Positions 1 through 9,764 of a DNA stretch of 64,000 bases are shown here, one piece after another. The translations under genes and the position numbers were made by a program. Each line of letters starts with the position of its first letter. The stretch's first letter is position 1. The DNA is from Elainella sp. Prado103 (GTDB taxonomy: Bacteria > Cyanobacteriota > Cyanobacteriia > Elainellales > Elainellaceae). Below the pieces are notes generated by a model. That model had not been told where the DNA came from. It worked only from the letters and a program-made list of their open reading frames with translations, and made no database searches. The stretch lies in contig JALOOM010000006.1 of NCBI GenBank assembly GCA_025454395.1, positions 1 to 64,000 of the forward strand. Direction: 5' to 3'.

Positions 1-232
1 ATCTAGCCCAGTGATCTAGCCCAGTTGTTGGGCGGTTAAGCTCAAGGGGTGTGCTGTCCGCCACCAGACTGATCCAAAATCTTATTGGATCTCTTGTGTC
101 AATGGGACAGAGATGGATTAAACTTCAAAACCAAAATCATTGGGGACAGACTCTGATCCAAAAGAGGTCGGGGTTTGCCAGATGATTTAGGCAGGTGGTA
201 TAGATTGGCTGGAACTTCACCGGAGGCTCTGA

Positions 233-1582
233 GTGCATTCGCTGGACTCGGTAAATGAATGGTTGAATTCATCGCTTAGCAGGCAGACTGAAGCCAGTCT
301 GGAAATTTCTGTGGCTGACTATCAAACCCTGCTGGAAGAACTGGCTCAAGTGCAGGAACAAAGTCAAGCCCGATCGACTCGGATTCAGCATTTAGAGCAG
401 GCTTTGGATCAGGCGATGGTCTGTCTGGAAGATTTGCGCTCCCAGATCCAAAATCAGCAGTTCCTAGAAATGCAACTGGCGAATACAGAGGACTATGCCT
501 CAGTACAGCAGCAGGCCATCGTCCGCCTCAAGCAGCAATTAAGTGAGCAGCAGCAGGCACTAGATGCCCAGATTCTGGAAACCCAACAACGCGATCAAGC
601 GATTCAGGAGCTGTTGATCACGATCGAGCAGATGACCCAAGCTCAACATCGAGAAGTAGAGCGTCTCCGCTCCCGGTTGGTGCAAGATCAGCAAGAAGTG
701 GCGACCCATCGCAGTAAGTTAGGCAAACACCTGCATGACCTCCAGAGCGCTTTAGAATCTCGGCAGCAGCGGGTTTCGGAACTGGAAGCTGAATCGTTGA
801 ATGCCCGCACCCTGAGTGCCCGACTCCAAAGCCAACTGGAACTGGCTCAACAGCAGATCAAAGAACTCTCCACTCGCTTGTCGCACCATCGATCCCACTT
901 AGAGCAGCTTGAAACCCAGCTTGAGCAATCCCAGGCTGGAGAAGCCATACCGAGTGGGCCATCAGATACTCGATCATCAGATACTCGACCATCAGATACT
1001 CGATCATCAGATACTCGCTCTGATCGCATGGTTGCCTTTGCCTTGCCTCGCTGGAAAAAAGCTCCTTCCGTGGATGAACTGGAACAGCGGCTCGCCCAAC
1101 AACTGGCCCAGCAAGCCCGTTGGCAACATCAGCAACATGAACTGGAAGCCGATCGGGATCGCCTGCACCAACGGGTACAGAGCCTGGAATACCATGTGAC
1201 CGAAATGCAGGAGCAGATTCTACGGCAGGCAAAGCAGGAAACTGAATATGAAACCGCTGTTCAGTATTGGAAAGATCAATATTTGACTCGCCAGCAGCAG
1301 ATAGTCCAGCTCAAAGAGTTGGCTGAACAACTTTTGCTGCAATCTACCTCGATCGAGCTTCAACCCTTGTTGGTTGAGTTGTTGCAAGCCTTGCCTAACT
1401 CTGCCGCGATCGAATCGCCGACCCCTCCTGATGCGATCGATCCTACCGGGGCTCCGCCAATGGGTGTGCCAATTCCGCCATTAGTGCTGCCCCGCTTCAC
1501 TACGGTTGAGTTACCTGAGTTTTTGATGCGTCGTCGCGCTGCTCAACAAGCAAAAGTGGTCGAAGCGTTACCCGGTTCATAA
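233..1582 (+). CDS. Coiled-coil (Gln/Glu-rich) cyanobacterial hypothetical protein
   Basis: 449-aa ORF, GTG start; long heptad-like Q/E/L composition; internal SDTR(S/P) repeat. Confidence 0.75.
   Translation: MHSLDSVNEWLNSSLSRQTEASLEISVADYQTLLEELAQVQEQSQARSTRIQHLEQALDQAMVCLEDLRSQIQNQQFLEMQLANTEDYASVQQQAIVRLKQQLSEQQQALDAQILETQQRDQAIQELLITIEQMTQAQHREVERLRSRLVQDQQEVATHRSKLGKHLHDLQSALESRQQRVSELEAESLNARTLSARLQSQLELAQQQIKELSTRLSHHRSHLEQLETQLEQSQAGEAIPSGPSDTRSSDTRPSDTRSSDTRSDRMVAFALPRWKKAPSVDELEQRLAQQLAQQARWQHQQHELEADRDRLHQRVQSLEYHVTEMQEQILRQAKQETEYETAVQYWKDQYLTRQQQIVQLKELAEQLLLQSTSIELQPLLVELLQALPNSAAIESPTPPDAIDPTGAPPMGVPIPPLVLPRFTTVELPEFLMRRRAAQQAKVVEALPGS
960..1019 (+). repeat. In-frame tandem repeat, 15-bp unit catcagatactcgat x4
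   Basis: Direct reading; encodes SDTRS-SDTRP-SDTRS-SDTRS. Confidence 0.9.
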
Positions 1583-1920
1583 ACTGCTTTACCGAATCCT
1601 CTGTAACGAATCCCCCTCAACCAACCGGTTAAGAAAGCAGGCAGAACTGGACATGTCTAGAACTCAAAATCTATTTCGCAACAAAAAATTATCATTTCGG
1701 GGAAGGGTGTATGATTTTGGTTTGGCGAATCAGCCATGGGGCCGCTGAGATGGGAAGGGACTCTAGAACGGTATGAAATCTAGGGCGATAGAAATGGGAC
1801 TGTGTCATGAAACGGTATATCGATCGCCTGCCGCTGTGTGGCCACTTCTAGTCTGATTGTGTAAGATTGCCCAACTTTTTGATTTGCCCAATTTTTGTAG
1901 AGTAGCAACAGGACATAGCG

Positions 1921-3072
1921 ATGGACGACAAACTCATGTTAATGATCCCTGGCCCAACGCCGGTGCCAGAACAAGTATTACGAGCCTTAGCTAAACATCC
2001 GATCGGACACCGAAGTGGTGATTTTTCCCAGATTATTGCGGAAGTGACTGAAGGGCTGAAATGGCTGCATCAAACTCAAAATGACGTGTTGATTTTGACT
2101 GCCAGCGGCACGGGTGCAATGGAAGCTGGGATCATCAATTTCCTCAGTCCTGGCGATCGGGTTTTAGTCGGTAATAACGGCAAGTTTGGTGAGCGTTGGG
2201 GCAAGATTTGCGAGGTCTACGGCCTGAATGTGCAGCAGATCACGGCTGAATGGGGTAAACCGCTCGATCCGGAAGCCTTCCGTGCTGCACTAGAGGCAGA
2301 TACCGCTAAGGAGATTAAAGCGGTCATTATTACCCACAGCGAAACCTCAACAGGAGTGTTGAATGATCTGGAAACGATCAATCGCTCTGTGAAAGCCCAT
2401 GGAGCTTTGATCCTGGTGGATGCGGTCACCAGTTTAGGCGCAACCAATGTACCGATCGATGCTTGGGGCTTGGATGTGGTCGCCTCTGGGTCGCAAAAAG
2501 GCTTTATGTTGCCGCCGGGCATGGGCTTTGTCTCCGTCAGCCCTAAAGCCTGGGAAGCTTACGCAACCGCTAAAATGCCGCGTTTCTACCTGGATTTAGG
2601 AAAATATCGCAAGGAAGCGGCTAAGAATAGCCACCCGTTCACACCGCCGGTCAATATGTTTTACGGATTACAAGTCTCCCTGGCAATGATGAAAAAAGAG
2701 GGGCTGGAGAATATCTTTGCCCGTCACCACCGTCATATGAATGCCACACGAGCTGCAATGCAGGCACTTAATCTGCCCCTATTTGCTGCTGAACAGGCTT
2801 CTAGCCCGGCTATTACTGCGGTTGCGCCGGTGAATGTGGATTCCGAACAGATTCGATCGGTGATGAAGAAGCAGTTCGATATTATCCTGGCGGGTGGACA
2901 AGATCATCTGAAAGGCAAGATCTTTCGGGTAGGGCATTTGGGCTTTGTGAGCGATCGCGATATTTTAACTGCCGTCAGCGCGCTCGAAGCAACCTTGCAA
3001 GCTCTGAACTACGAGTTTACCTCTGGAGCCGGGGTGGCTGCGGCTGCTCAAGTGCTGCGACCTGCTAGCTAG
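1921..3072 (+). CDS. Class V aminotransferase, alanine/serine-glyoxylate aminotransferase family
   Basis: MLMIPGPTPVPEQVLRAL, GTGAMEA, GSQKGFMLPPG (PLP lysine region). Confidence 0.9.
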   Translation: MDDKLMLMIPGPTPVPEQVLRALAKHPIGHRSGDFSQIIAEVTEGLKWLHQTQNDVLILTASGTGAMEAGIINFLSPGDRVLVGNNGKFGERWGKICEVYGLNVQQITAEWGKPLDPEAFRAALEADTAKEIKAVIITHSETSTGVLNDLETINRSVKAHGALILVDAVTSLGATNVPIDAWGLDVVASGSQKGFMLPPGMGFVSVSPKAWEAYATAKMPRFYLDLGKYRKEAAKNSHPFTPPVNMFYGLQVSLAMMKKEGLENIFARHHRHMNATRAAMQALNLPLFAAEQASSPAITAVAPVNVDSEQIRSVMKKQFDIILAGGQDHLKGKIFRVGHLGFVSDRDILTAVSALEATLQALNYEFTSGAGVAAAAQVLRPAS

Positions 3073-3156
3073 ATGGGGCAGCGAGTCACGTCGTTGAGTA
3101 TGTGGCTCGCGCTCTAGATTCCATTGACTAGCGCTGCTTCTGGTCAGTAGCGCTAC

Positions 3157-3354
3157 TTAGGATTGAGCAGTTTCTAACCAATCGAAAATGCGATCGAGTT
3201 GCTCCAGCGTGACCAATCCGTATTGCCACAAAATCATGGGCAGCGGGCCTGGATCTTGTTCGCGATAGCGCAGCGCAATAGACAGTGATGCTGAAGAAAG
3301 CGCCAAGTCTTCTTGCAAAAATCGAATAAAACGAGAATAGGTTGCAGGTGTCAT
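3157..3354 (-). CDS. DUF2949 family small protein
   Basis: RFLQEDLALSSASLSIALRYREQDPGPLPMILWQYGLVTLEQLDRIFDWLE matches the recalled DUF2949 pattern. Confidence 0.75.
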   Translation of the reverse strand: MTPATYSRFIRFLQEDLALSSASLSIALRYREQDPGPLPMILWQYGLVTLEQLDRIFDWLETAQS

Positions 3355-3742
3355 GGCTGTCCCCTCAAGTCATTGCCCCAAATCATTGCCTCAACAAGTC
3401 ATTGCCCCAAATCATTACCCTAAGTCATCACTTTGATATTGCCACTCTGACATTGCCACTCTGATATTGCCTGAATTGCCCTGGTTCGCACTAAGAGACT
3501 TTGCCAAAAACATTGCCCAACTGGAGGGTAAGTTCAGGTGATCCATCTTAGATGGCGGATGGCAGATTGCCCTCGACCGATCAGACGAATCCAGGTTCAT
3601 TAGTCTGATATAGCCTCAAATTCGATCGACCTTGAACTGAACCCAATCTGAGCCATAACCTGAGCCGTGACCTCAGCGATGGGGATCTCACCTGAACCCG
3701 TACCACATGAATTTAAGGATCAAGAATAGATGAAATTTCAGA

Positions 3743-3774
3743 ACCTAGATTATGTCTTTCGGAGGAATCTAGGT
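3743..3774. other. Perfect 9-bp stem-loop acctagatt-N14-aatctaggt
   Basis: Arms 3743-3751 and 3766-3774 are exact reverse complements. Confidence 0.6.
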
Positions 3775-3889
3775 GTCTAAATTGCGAACCCTAATATTCA
3801 CGGTATCTTTTTCTGACAATTTTGTTTCAAAGTATACAATGAACCATGCTCTGTAACTGTGCCCTGTAACAATAGACAAGGAAAAAATT

Positions 3890-3916
3890 CCCTACTTGTA
3901 AGAGGTGTAGGGTTTT
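3890..3916 (+). terminator. Terminator-like hairpin ccctac-N11-gtaggg followed by TTTT
   Basis: 6-bp stem plus T-tract, preceded by an A-tract (could act on both strands). Confidence 0.45.
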
Positions 3917-4091
3917 CAAATCTGCCTGATGCATTATGACTACCGACACATAGAAACAAACATGAACTCTCAATAACTTTTATAACTGGGGGATCAAATC
4001 GGGATCAGTCCAGCTCAGTGACTCGTCCTGCTGTGAGTTGGGAGGGAGGAACTTCGCATGGTATGGTGACCGAAAGTGCAGACCCCGGACT

Positions 4092-4412
4092 ATGGAAGAT
4101 TTACGAGCCGAATTGGCTGAAATGCTGGACGAAGCGGAATGGGAGTGGTTGATTCCCCATGCTCAACGAGATGCGATCGTGATGGTCGATCCGCAGTTAG
4201 ATTTATTGGATGTGGGCATGGCGATCGCTCAAGATCAACTTACAACCGTGCAACGCTGGATCAGCGAGCAGCAAATCTATAAGCCCTCACCGGAACAACT
4301 GGCTGATTGGAATGCCGATCCTACCCACCGATTTACTGCCTTAATCGTGCAGCCTTACGTTTTGGTGCAAGATACCCATGGAGCGGTGCAATCTACCCCT
4401 CATGGATCATAA
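4092..4412 (+). CDS. DUF2288 family protein
   Basis: MEDLRAELAEMLDEAEWEWLIPHAQRDAIVMVDPQLDLLDVGMAIA; ORF track begins at 4038 but ATG 4092 fits the family start. Confidence 0.8.
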   Translation: MEDLRAELAEMLDEAEWEWLIPHAQRDAIVMVDPQLDLLDVGMAIAQDQLTTVQRWISEQQIYKPSPEQLADWNADPTHRFTALIVQPYVLVQDTHGAVQSTPHGS

Positions 4413-5696
4413 TCAACGCTGATTCCAAGCATCGGTAGCATCGGTCAGGGCTTGCTCCACGGTTTTTTCCTTCAGCATGGCGGCTTGCAGGTTGTCGTAA
4501 ATGATCTTTTGTAGCTCTTTAATGTCTTTGACATTGGGGAGCAAGATTTCGGCAGCTTGCATTTGCTGGGCACTGATGACTCGCGCTTGATCAATAGCGG
4601 GTGCAGTGGCTGCCACCTGACTGAAGTAGGGATCTTGTAGGGCAGCGATCGTAGAAGGTAGAACATTAGCGGCTTTGGCAAAGCTGAGCTGATTGGTGTT
4701 GTTCGTGACAAACAAGGCAAACTTAACAGCAGCATCTGGTTGATCGCTGTTGCGCGGAATCACCAAATTCATCACGGCCACATTTTTCTTGCCAGTTTTG
4801 CCGGTAATCTGGGGCGCGACTCCAGAAACTTCAGCGACGGCTGGCGCGTTGGTAGCAATGGTATTCAAAAACTGTGGGCCGGTGGTGAGCATGGCTGTTT
4901 CGCCAGACTGATAGAGTTCGATCGCCCGCCGATGCCCTTGCGTCAGCACTTCCTTCGGAAGCAAATCTTGCTGATACAGATCGACCCAATATTGAAAAGC
5001 AGCTTGCCCTTCCGGTGTGTTAAACGCGGCATTTCCCTGGTCGTCCAGTAAATTCACTCCCATTTGCACCAGCGATTGCAGCAATTCTGCCGAGTCTTCC
5101 GGTACCACCGTCGTAAAGAAGGCATATTTGCCCGTGGCTTGCTTCACCTGCCGAGCCACCTGAGCCCATTCTTCATAAGTGGTTGGCGGTTGGTTCACCC
5201 CGGCTGTTTTCAGCAGATCCTGGTTGTAGACCGTGATACTGGTGGAGAGATACCAGGGAATCCCAAAACTCTGACCGTCTAACGTACTGGCTTGCCAAAT
5301 ATTTGGCAGGTAAGCCTCCTTGTCGGCAGCGGGAATGCGATCGTCCAGATCCAGCCAGGCCTTGCGCCCAGCCAATTGGGCGGCAAAGTCAGGGTTGAGG
5401 TTAACCACATCTGGAGCTGTTCCAGCAGAAACCGAGGTGAGAATTTTGCTTTGCATATCTGCCCAAGGCACATCTACCCAGCGAATCTGAATGTCTGGAT
5501 TGTCCTGTTCAAATTGGGCGATCAACTGCTTGAAATAGTCAGCGAATTTATCTTCAAGCTGCATCGTCCAGAACTCGACTTCTGCTACCCCAGCATTGTT
5601 GGTGGTTGGTGTGGGGCTACAGCTAACCATCCAGGTGAGTAATAACCCGAAGAGGGCGTAAATCCCAAACTGTTTCCACCGCTTTGCTCTACTCAT
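4413..5696 (-). CDS. Sugar ABC transporter substrate-binding lipoprotein (family 1 SBP)
   Basis: MSRAKRWKQFGIYALFGLLLTWMVSC lipobox then EVEFWTMQ...LIAQFEQDNPDIQIRWVDVPW; the extended ORF N-terminus (SESSESS) is translated tandem repeat. Confidence 0.85.
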   Translation of the reverse strand: MSRAKRWKQFGIYALFGLLLTWMVSCSPTPTTNNAGVAEVEFWTMQLEDKFADYFKQLIAQFEQDNPDIQIRWVDVPWADMQSKILTSVSAGTAPDVVNLNPDFAAQLAGRKAWLDLDDRIPAADKEAYLPNIWQASTLDGQSFGIPWYLSTSITVYNQDLLKTAGVNQPPTTYEEWAQVARQVKQATGKYAFFTTVVPEDSAELLQSLVQMGVNLLDDQGNAAFNTPEGQAAFQYWVDLYQQDLLPKEVLTQGHRRAIELYQSGETAMLTTGPQFLNTIATNAPAVAEVSGVAPQITGKTGKKNVAVMNLVIPRNSDQPDAAVKFALFVTNNTNQLSFAKAANVLPSTIAALQDPYFSQVAATAPAIDQARVISAQQMQAAEILLPNVKDIKELQKIIYDNLQAAMLKEKTVEQALTDATDAWNQR

Positions 5697-5721
5697 GGTT
5701 AAACCTGGATTCCCGTAAAAC

Positions 5722-5775
5722 GACGATTCAGACGATTCAGACGATTCAGATGATTCAGATGATTCAGACGATTCA
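5722..5775. repeat. Tandem repeat, 9-bp unit gacgattca x6
   Basis: Direct reading; upstream of the SBP gene start. Confidence 0.9.
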
Positions 5776-5900
5776 AACGATGCCAATGAATGCTTCAAGA
5801 CGCTTCGAAGCGTTTTTCTACTCTACCCGGTTCGATCGCAAATTCCGATCGCCAATTCCGATCACGATCGCACCACTTTAAGGATTTATCGCTACTATTT

Positions 5901-6036
5901 CCAGATTGATATAGGTTCCAGATTGATATGGGTTCCAGATTGATATGGGTTCCAGATTGATATAGGTTCCAGATTGATATGGGTTCCAGATTGATATAGG
6001 TTCCAGATTGATATAGGTTCCAGATTGATATAGGTG
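5901..6036. repeat. Tandem repeat, 17-bp unit ccagattgatat(a/g)ggtt x8
   Basis: Direct reading; eight contiguous units with one alternating A/G position. Confidence 0.95.
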
Positions 6037-6493
6037 CAATCTCAAGTGTTGCAGGGATGACATTTGCCACCAGTGCTCGTGAGGGCAATGAGGGAAACAG
6101 TGCTCGTGAGGGCTCTGGTTAAAGATGAAAACCTCAGCAGGGTGCAAAAATGGGTCAATTTACGGTTCAGTTTCTAAACACATCTGAATGGCAGATTTGT
6201 ATCCTGGTAAAAGAAGCCGAGGGTCAAATAGCCCAGGAAAAAAACTCAGGGGAAAAAAGAAGCTCAGGGGAAAAGCATCTCAAGATCAATGTCTAACCCG
6301 CATTGGCTGGCTGCAAAAAATTTAATCATCAATTAAAAATAATGGTCAGCAGATCCAAATTTAGCTAGATTCGCTATCCTGAGTTAGCACTAATTTAATC
6401 TGATGAAGATTTAATCGGATCCAGGTCGTTTGAGTCAGTGCTGAATCTCCTTGCACATTCCCGTTCCTCCTACTCTGTTAATGGACAAGAACT

Positions 6494-7618
6494 GTGGTTA
6501 GTGGTCTCAAAAACATATTTGCCAAAAAGACAAAAGGCATTGGGGTCGAATTGACAGCCGATCGCATCAATGTTTCGCGTCTCAAAAAAAAGGGTCAGGG
6601 GTTTCAATTGGTGACACTGGCCTCCGCCGAAGTGCCGGAAGGCATTTTTCAGGAAGGACAGATCGTTGACTCTCCAGCGATGGCGGAAATTATTCAGTCT
6701 GTTTTGGCGGAAAGCAAACTGAAGGTGAAGCATGTGGCGACTGCGATTCCGAGCGGTCGGGATACGGTGACGCGAATTATTCCGGTGCCTGCCGAACTCG
6801 ACGATCGAGAACTGCGGGAGATGGTGCTGAACCAGGAAGCGGGACTATATCTGCCTTTCCCGCGTGAAGAAGCCGATGTGGATTACCAAAAGCTGGGTTT
6901 CTTTGTCGATGAAGATGGGATTGAAAAAGTCCAGGTTTTGTTGGTGGCGACCCGTAAGGAAGTGACCGACTCCTATCTGGAAACATTCCGTCAGGCTGGA
7001 TTGATGGTGAATGTCTTGGAGATTAGCAGTTTTTCGCTGATTCGGACGATCCGACAACAACTGCGGCAATTTACGCCCCAAGAAGCTGCGGCGATCGTGG
7101 ATATTCAGTTTGAGAATACGGAGATCTCGATCGTGGTAGATGGGGTGCCGCAGTTTTCTCGAACAGTGCCGATCGGTACCTATCAGGTGCAAACGGCTTT
7201 AAGCCGAGCCATGAACCTGCCCCCTTCTCGCAATACAGATTTGCTGCAAGGCATGACAATTCCGGTGATTCCGATGGATAGTATGGGCACCATGCCGACT
7301 AATCCTACTCGTGGTGGGATCAATCCTGGCACAGCCGCGATGTTGCGCGTATTAGGAGAATTGGCCGACGAACTGCGTCGATCGATCGATTTCTACCACA
7401 ACCAGGGCGAAAACATGGAAGTGGCGCAACTATTACTGGCTGGGCCCGGCGGTGCGATCGGTCAATTAGATGAATTTTTCTCGCAACGGCTGAGCTTACC
7501 CGCTAGTCAAGTCGATCCGATTGCCGCCATGTCCCTGGAAACCGATCAGGAAATCACCCAGGCGCAGCGAGTGGGGTTAGGTGTTGTGCTCGGTTTGGGT
7601 TTACGGGAGGCCTGGTGA
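6494..7618 (+). CDS. pilM: Type IV pilus assembly protein PilM
   Basis: GIGVELTADRINVSRL, actin-like ATPase fold, followed by pilN/pilO; GTG start. Confidence 0.9.
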   Translation: MVSGLKNIFAKKTKGIGVELTADRINVSRLKKKGQGFQLVTLASAEVPEGIFQEGQIVDSPAMAEIIQSVLAESKLKVKHVATAIPSGRDTVTRIIPVPAELDDRELREMVLNQEAGLYLPFPREEADVDYQKLGFFVDEDGIEKVQVLLVATRKEVTDSYLETFRQAGLMVNVLEISSFSLIRTIRQQLRQFTPQEAAAIVDIQFENTEISIVVDGVPQFSRTVPIGTYQVQTALSRAMNLPPSRNTDLLQGMTIPVIPMDSMGTMPTNPTRGGINPGTAAMLRVLGELADELRRSIDFYHNQGENMEVAQLLLAGPGGAIGQLDEFFSQRLSLPASQVDPIAAMSLETDQEITQAQRVGLGVVLGLGLREAW

Positions 7619-7619
7619 A

Positions 7620-8468
7620 ATGTATAGCTTAGATATTAATTTCCTCAACGATCGGGCGGAACGTCCTAGCGAAGCAGGCTTAGGGCGATCGGGAGGGGTA
7701 GGTGTTGCGGCCGATCCCCGTCCTTACTATATTGGGGCAGCATTGGCAATTGCTTTACCGGCTCTAGTGGCAGGCTTCTGGCTATTCTTGCAGAGTCAAA
7801 ATCGAGCGCTAGAGCAACGGCAGGCCGAGCTAGATAGCCAACTGGGAGCCCTGCAAGCCCAACTGGGGGAGGTCAATAGCATTAATAGCCAGATCCAGGC
7901 GATCGAGTCCGAAAATCGGGCTTTAGCATCTGTTTTTGACTATATCAAGCCCTGGTCAGCGATTCTGCAAGATGTACGGTCACGGGTGCCCAGTGGAGTG
8001 CAAATTGGGGCGATCGAGCAAATCGACTTAGATGAAGCGGCTGCCCCTCCGCCTAGTCCGAGTCCCAGCCCCAGTCCCAGTCCGGCAGAAGGAGAAGCAT
8101 CCCCTCCACCCGTGGTGGAAGCCCCTCCAGCCCCACCGCCCAGTATTGCCATTTCTGGAGTGGCGCGATCGTTCAATGATGTGAATGATTTTGTCTTAAC
8201 CCTGCAACGTTCGCCCTTCTTAAAGGGGGATGAGATTAAACTGGTGAACTCTCAGTTGGTAGATAACCCGACCACCGTGGAATTTGCCAACCAGGGCGGC
8301 GGACAAGACCTAGAGGTACGGTTGCCCCAAGTGGTGGAATACCGAATTGAAGGCACCTTGACAAATCTGCCTGCTTCAGAACTGTTACAGGATCTAGAGC
8401 GAACCCTATCGGTTGGTCTCGCATCTCGCATTCAAGCCCTTCGCGACAGAGGAGTTTTAGAAAGATGA
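7620..8468 (+). CDS. pilN: PilN-like pilus assembly protein
   Basis: MYSLDINFLNDR, single TM, coiled coil, operon position; contains PSPSPSP linker. Confidence 0.9.
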   Translation: MYSLDINFLNDRAERPSEAGLGRSGGVGVAADPRPYYIGAALAIALPALVAGFWLFLQSQNRALEQRQAELDSQLGALQAQLGEVNSINSQIQAIESENRALASVFDYIKPWSAILQDVRSRVPSGVQIGAIEQIDLDEAAAPPPSPSPSPSPSPAEGEASPPPVVEAPPAPPPSIAISGVARSFNDVNDFVLTLQRSPFLKGDEIKLVNSQLVDNPTTVEFANQGGGQDLEVRLPQVVEYRIEGTLTNLPASELLQDLERTLSVGLASRIQALRDRGVLER

Positions 8469-9241
8469 CCGTGGGTGGAGATTTTATTCCCGTCGGAGAA
8501 GGGCGGGAGATGGATGGCCCGGCCTATCCGAAAGTGTTTGGTCTGACGATTACGCCAACGGTGGCCGCCATGTTGCTGGTGCTTTTGGGGGCGATCGGGG
8601 CCTTCATGCTCTGGCAAAATTTGGTGCAAAATACCCTGACTCGTAATCAAGAATTAAAGGCAGATATTGCGGCGAAGGAAGAGCAGTTGGTGAACCAAGA
8701 GGATGCCCAACAGCAAATTGCCGATGCCCGATCGCGGCTAGGAGAAGCTCAGCAATTACAAGCCGATGTCCGTAGCCTATTTGCTTCTGAAGAAAGTATC
8801 AATACTCTGTTGCTCGATATCAATGAACGGGTGCAGTCGGTGAATGCGGGGATTACCGATCCCTCCAAGCGGGCCACGCTCTCTAAGTTTGACTTGAACT
8901 CAGAAGCATCCGGCATCATTACCGATAGCTCCTTGGGAACCGATGTGAATGGCAAATTGCAGCGTCGCGTCTATGACGTGGAAATTAAAGGGTCATTTCC
9001 GCAAACCCAATCTATTATTCGCAACATTGAGCGGTTGCAGCCCTTATTGGTGGTGAGTGAATTTAATTCGGAGCTGGATAGTAGTACCCAAAAAATTATT
9101 TTGGACGATCGAGGTCGATTGGCTCCGGCAAGCCAACCGGATACCCGGATTACGACGGCTTTTCAGCTTTCGGCCTTAGTGCCGCTTGAGCAATCTGAGC
9201 AACCTGCTCCTGTCGTTCCTGAAGCAAGCCCAACTCCCTAA
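8465..9241 (+). CDS. pilO: PilO-like pilus assembly protein
   Basis: ATGA overlap with pilN; TM plus coiled coil plus LQPLLVVSEF. Confidence 0.85.
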   Translation: MTVGGDFIPVGEGREMDGPAYPKVFGLTITPTVAAMLLVLLGAIGAFMLWQNLVQNTLTRNQELKADIAAKEEQLVNQEDAQQQIADARSRLGEAQQLQADVRSLFASEESINTLLLDINERVQSVNAGITDPSKRATLSKFDLNSEASGIITDSSLGTDVNGKLQRRVYDVEIKGSFPQTQSIIRNIERLQPLLVVSEFNSELDSSTQKIILDDRGRLAPASQPDTRITTAFQLSALVPLEQSEQPAPVVPEASPTP

Positions 9242-9272
9242 CTCGCCAGCCTGCTGGATGGTCTAGTTTTAT

Positions 9273-9299
9273 CCCTCAAACCCTTGAGGGTTCATTTTT
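9273..9299 (+). terminator. Rho-independent-like hairpin between pilO and pilQ
   Basis: ccctcaa-accc-ttgaggg followed by ttcattttt. Confidence 0.65.
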
Positions 9300-9346
9300 G
9301 TGTGCCTTTTGCTTGGTTTTGGGCGCAGTCCTGTGCATGTGTATTG

Positions 9347-9400
9347 GTTGAACCGGTTGAACCAGTTGAACCAGTTGAACCAGTTGAACCAGTTGAACCA
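9347..9400. repeat. Tandem repeat, 9-bp unit gttgaacca x6
   Basis: Direct reading; pilO-pilQ intergenic. Confidence 0.95.
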
Positions 9401-9764
9401 GTAGCTACCGAAGGCATCGCCCTGACATCGTTCCAGGAAATTCGTTGCAGAGAATTCTGTGAACTCTTGTGAAATTGCTGCTATTTTCCTACACTGAGCG
9501 TAAATTTGAAATAAGAGATACGCTATATCTGGGAAAAGATTCTAAAATTCGATTATAAAAGCGCTATATGCTGAGTGAACTGGCGATATACTGTCTGATT
9601 AATCAAATCTGTCTGATCAATTAAATCTGTGAACCTGTTTTCTTGCAAAACCGTTTTCTTGTGAAACCATACCCAGCCAGAATTTGTCCCAGGATTTTTT
9701 AGACCTGATCGCAATGCCCCAGCTTGAGTCAGACCGCTCTCGATCGATGAAGGAGGAGTGAACC

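Noticed and set aside
4413-5798. SBP protein with SESSESSESS N-terminus
   Set aside because: The extra residues come from the 9-bp array; the lipoprotein signal starts at the internal ATG (5696).
5901-6036. CRISPR-like direct repeats
   Set aside because: Units are contiguous with no spacers and no cas genes nearby; this is a tandem array. The same reasoning applies to all other arrays.
5795-6147. ORFs on minus strand (97 and 89 aa) with INLEPISIWNLYQSGTY repeats
   Set aside because: Translated 17-bp tandem array; overlapping each other in different frames.
9284-9472. 62-aa ORF with VEPVEPVEPVEP repeats
   Set aside because: It is the translation of the 9-bp gttgaacca array plus a terminator; no ribosome site or conserved domain.
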